A DNA stretch of 64,000 nt from Bacteroidia bacterium (GTDB taxonomy: Bacteria > Bacteroidota > Bacteroidia > 2-12-FULL-35-15), in assembly GCA_030654175.1 (NCBI GenBank), contig JAURXZ010000008.1:179426-243425 (forward strand). Direction: 5' to 3'. The notes under the pieces were generated by a model that did no database searches, was not told the DNA's origin, and worked only from the letters and a program-made list of their open reading frames with translations. This document shows positions 63,278 to 64,000 of the stretch, piece by piece. The first letter of the stretch is position 1; every line of letters begins with the position of its first letter. A program made the position numbers and the translations under genes.

Positions 63278-64000
63278 ATGCTACGAAAATTACTTACCAC
63301 CTTATCTATTGTTGCTGCATCGGCCGGATTAACATTTGCACAAAATGAGGCCGCTATTAAAGTAACACTTAAAGACAAAGCGAATAAAGAAACCATTCCT
63401 TTTGCGAACGTAATAGTGGAGATGGGCGGCATCCAGGTTGGTGTTGGAACTACCAATATTGACGGTGATGTGACCATCAAGCCTTTAAACCCCGGAAAAT
63501 ATAAAGTAAAAGCTACTTATGTAGGTTATCAGACTGTTGAAATAGCAGACGTAAGTTTAGCTGTTGGTAAAACAGTTTATCTGAATATTGAAATGTCAAA
63601 TGCCGGTGGTATTGAGTTAAGTGCAGTAGAACTTATCGTATATAGTGAGCCTTTAATTGACCCGGATACAAAATCTGGATCTACCGTTACCCGTGAGGAA
63701 TACCAGAACATGGCTTCCAAAAACATCAATTCAGTTGCCGCTACTACTGCAGGTATTTATCAGGCTGACGAAGGTGGAGCATTGAATGTGAGAGGTGCCC
63801 GTTCATCCAGTACTGCATATTATATTGATGGTGTAAAAGTTGTTGGAGGTGCCGGTGTACCTCAGTCAAGCGTTGAGCAGGTAACTACTATTATTGGTGG
63901 AACTCCTGCTGAATACGGAGATGCTACAGGTGGTATTATTGCAATCACAACAAGAGGGCCTGCAAGTAATTATACAGGAGGAATTGAGATTATTTCTTCC
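63278..64000 (+). CDS. TonB-dependent receptor with carboxypeptidase-like N-terminal domain, 3'-truncated by window edge
   Basis: 241 residues are present, and the protein continues past the window (these receptors are usually 800-1100 residues). A signal peptide (MLRKLLTTLSIVAASAGLTFA) leads to a CarboxypepD_reg-like domain (about 27-110; TIPFANVIVEMGG, YKVKATYVGYQTVEI), then the start of the plug domain (about 125-240; NVRGARSSSTAYYIDGVKV, GGTPAEYGDATGGIIAI). A SusC-type DUF/plug signature is visible, but the partner SusD is not in the window. The start at 63278 is preceded by octamer repeats, and the promoter is at 63129-63160. Substrate unknown. Confidence 0.93.
   Translation, partial: MLRKLLTTLSIVAASAGLTFAQNEAAIKVTLKDKANKETIPFANVIVEMGGIQVGVGTTNIDGDVTIKPLNPGKYKVKATYVGYQTVEIADVSLAVGKTVYLNIEMSNAGGIELSAVELIVYSEPLIDPDTKSGSTVTREEYQNMASKNINSVAATTAGIYQADEGGALNVRGARSSSTAYYIDGVKVVGGAGVPQSSVEQVTTIIGGTPAEYGDATGGIIAITTRGPASNYTGGIEIISS

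Overview
This AT-rich window comes from a Bacteroidota (Bacteroidetes) chromosome, most likely a free-living Cytophaga/Sphingobacteria/Flavobacteria-type organism with a type IX secretion system (T9SS). Evidence: seven large secreted proteins with the gliding-motility-type C-terminal sorting domain (CHU_C, T9SS type B); a TonB receptor with an N-terminal carboxypeptidase-like domain; a LytTR regulator with a propeller-type histidine kinase; an rpsP with a long Ala/Lys/Glu tail; an isolated atpD-atpC pair with a short epsilon subunit; and Bacteroidota-style promoters (TTTG-N19-TAnnTTTG). I see no tRNA, rRNA, CRISPR array, transposase gene or phage gene. I cannot name the genus.

Layout. 1-16.6 kb is mostly housekeeping: the end of a prolyl oligopeptidase, a small outer-membrane barrel, a DUF4190 lipoprotein, ahcY, a WG-repeat protein, a DUF58 protein, trxA, dnaE, a tandem UspA protein, rpsP, a MASE1-PAS histidine kinase and a DUF423 membrane protein. 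16.6-41 kb is a tandem block of seven giant T9SS-sorted, PKD/Ig-repeat surface or secreted proteins, all on the minus strand, interrupted only by one small secreted protein and two tiny membrane proteins. 41.4-55.3 kb is housekeeping again: hemF, a LysM plus periplasmic-binding-fold protein, guaA, a peptide-binding lipoprotein, MBOAT plus GSCFA, a leucine-rich-repeat protein, ribF, atpD, atpC and a TSUP permease. 55.3-64 kb holds a Rieske-like lipoprotein, a very basic secreted protein, a thioredoxin-OmpA fusion, a propeller sensor kinase with its LytTR regulator, a 41-residue membrane peptide and the start of a TonB-dependent receptor.

The most unusual signal is not a gene. At least ten intergenic spacers contain degenerate short repeats, at several sites phased in a strict 7-nt or 8-nt register and usually arranged as two inverted halves that could fold into a long hairpin. 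The unit sequence differs from site to site, but the register holds within each array (for example 24 consecutive heptamers at 62375-62542 and 11 octamers at 50479-50566). In three genes (the LysM protein at 42440-44239 and the T9SS proteins at 23509-26445 and 35253-38087) one arm lies inside the coding sequence and encodes part of the signal peptide, the other arm lies upstream, and the start codon sits in the loop. I know of no description of this family, but I cannot search for one. It is the best candidate for something undescribed here.

How genes work together: the T9SS cargo block would supply surface adhesins or matrix proteins exported by Sec and sorted by a T9SS encoded elsewhere. 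MBOAT and GSCFA may form an acyl-transfer pair. The propeller kinase and LytTR protein form a two-component system. The remaining genes are mostly core metabolism in small transcription units.
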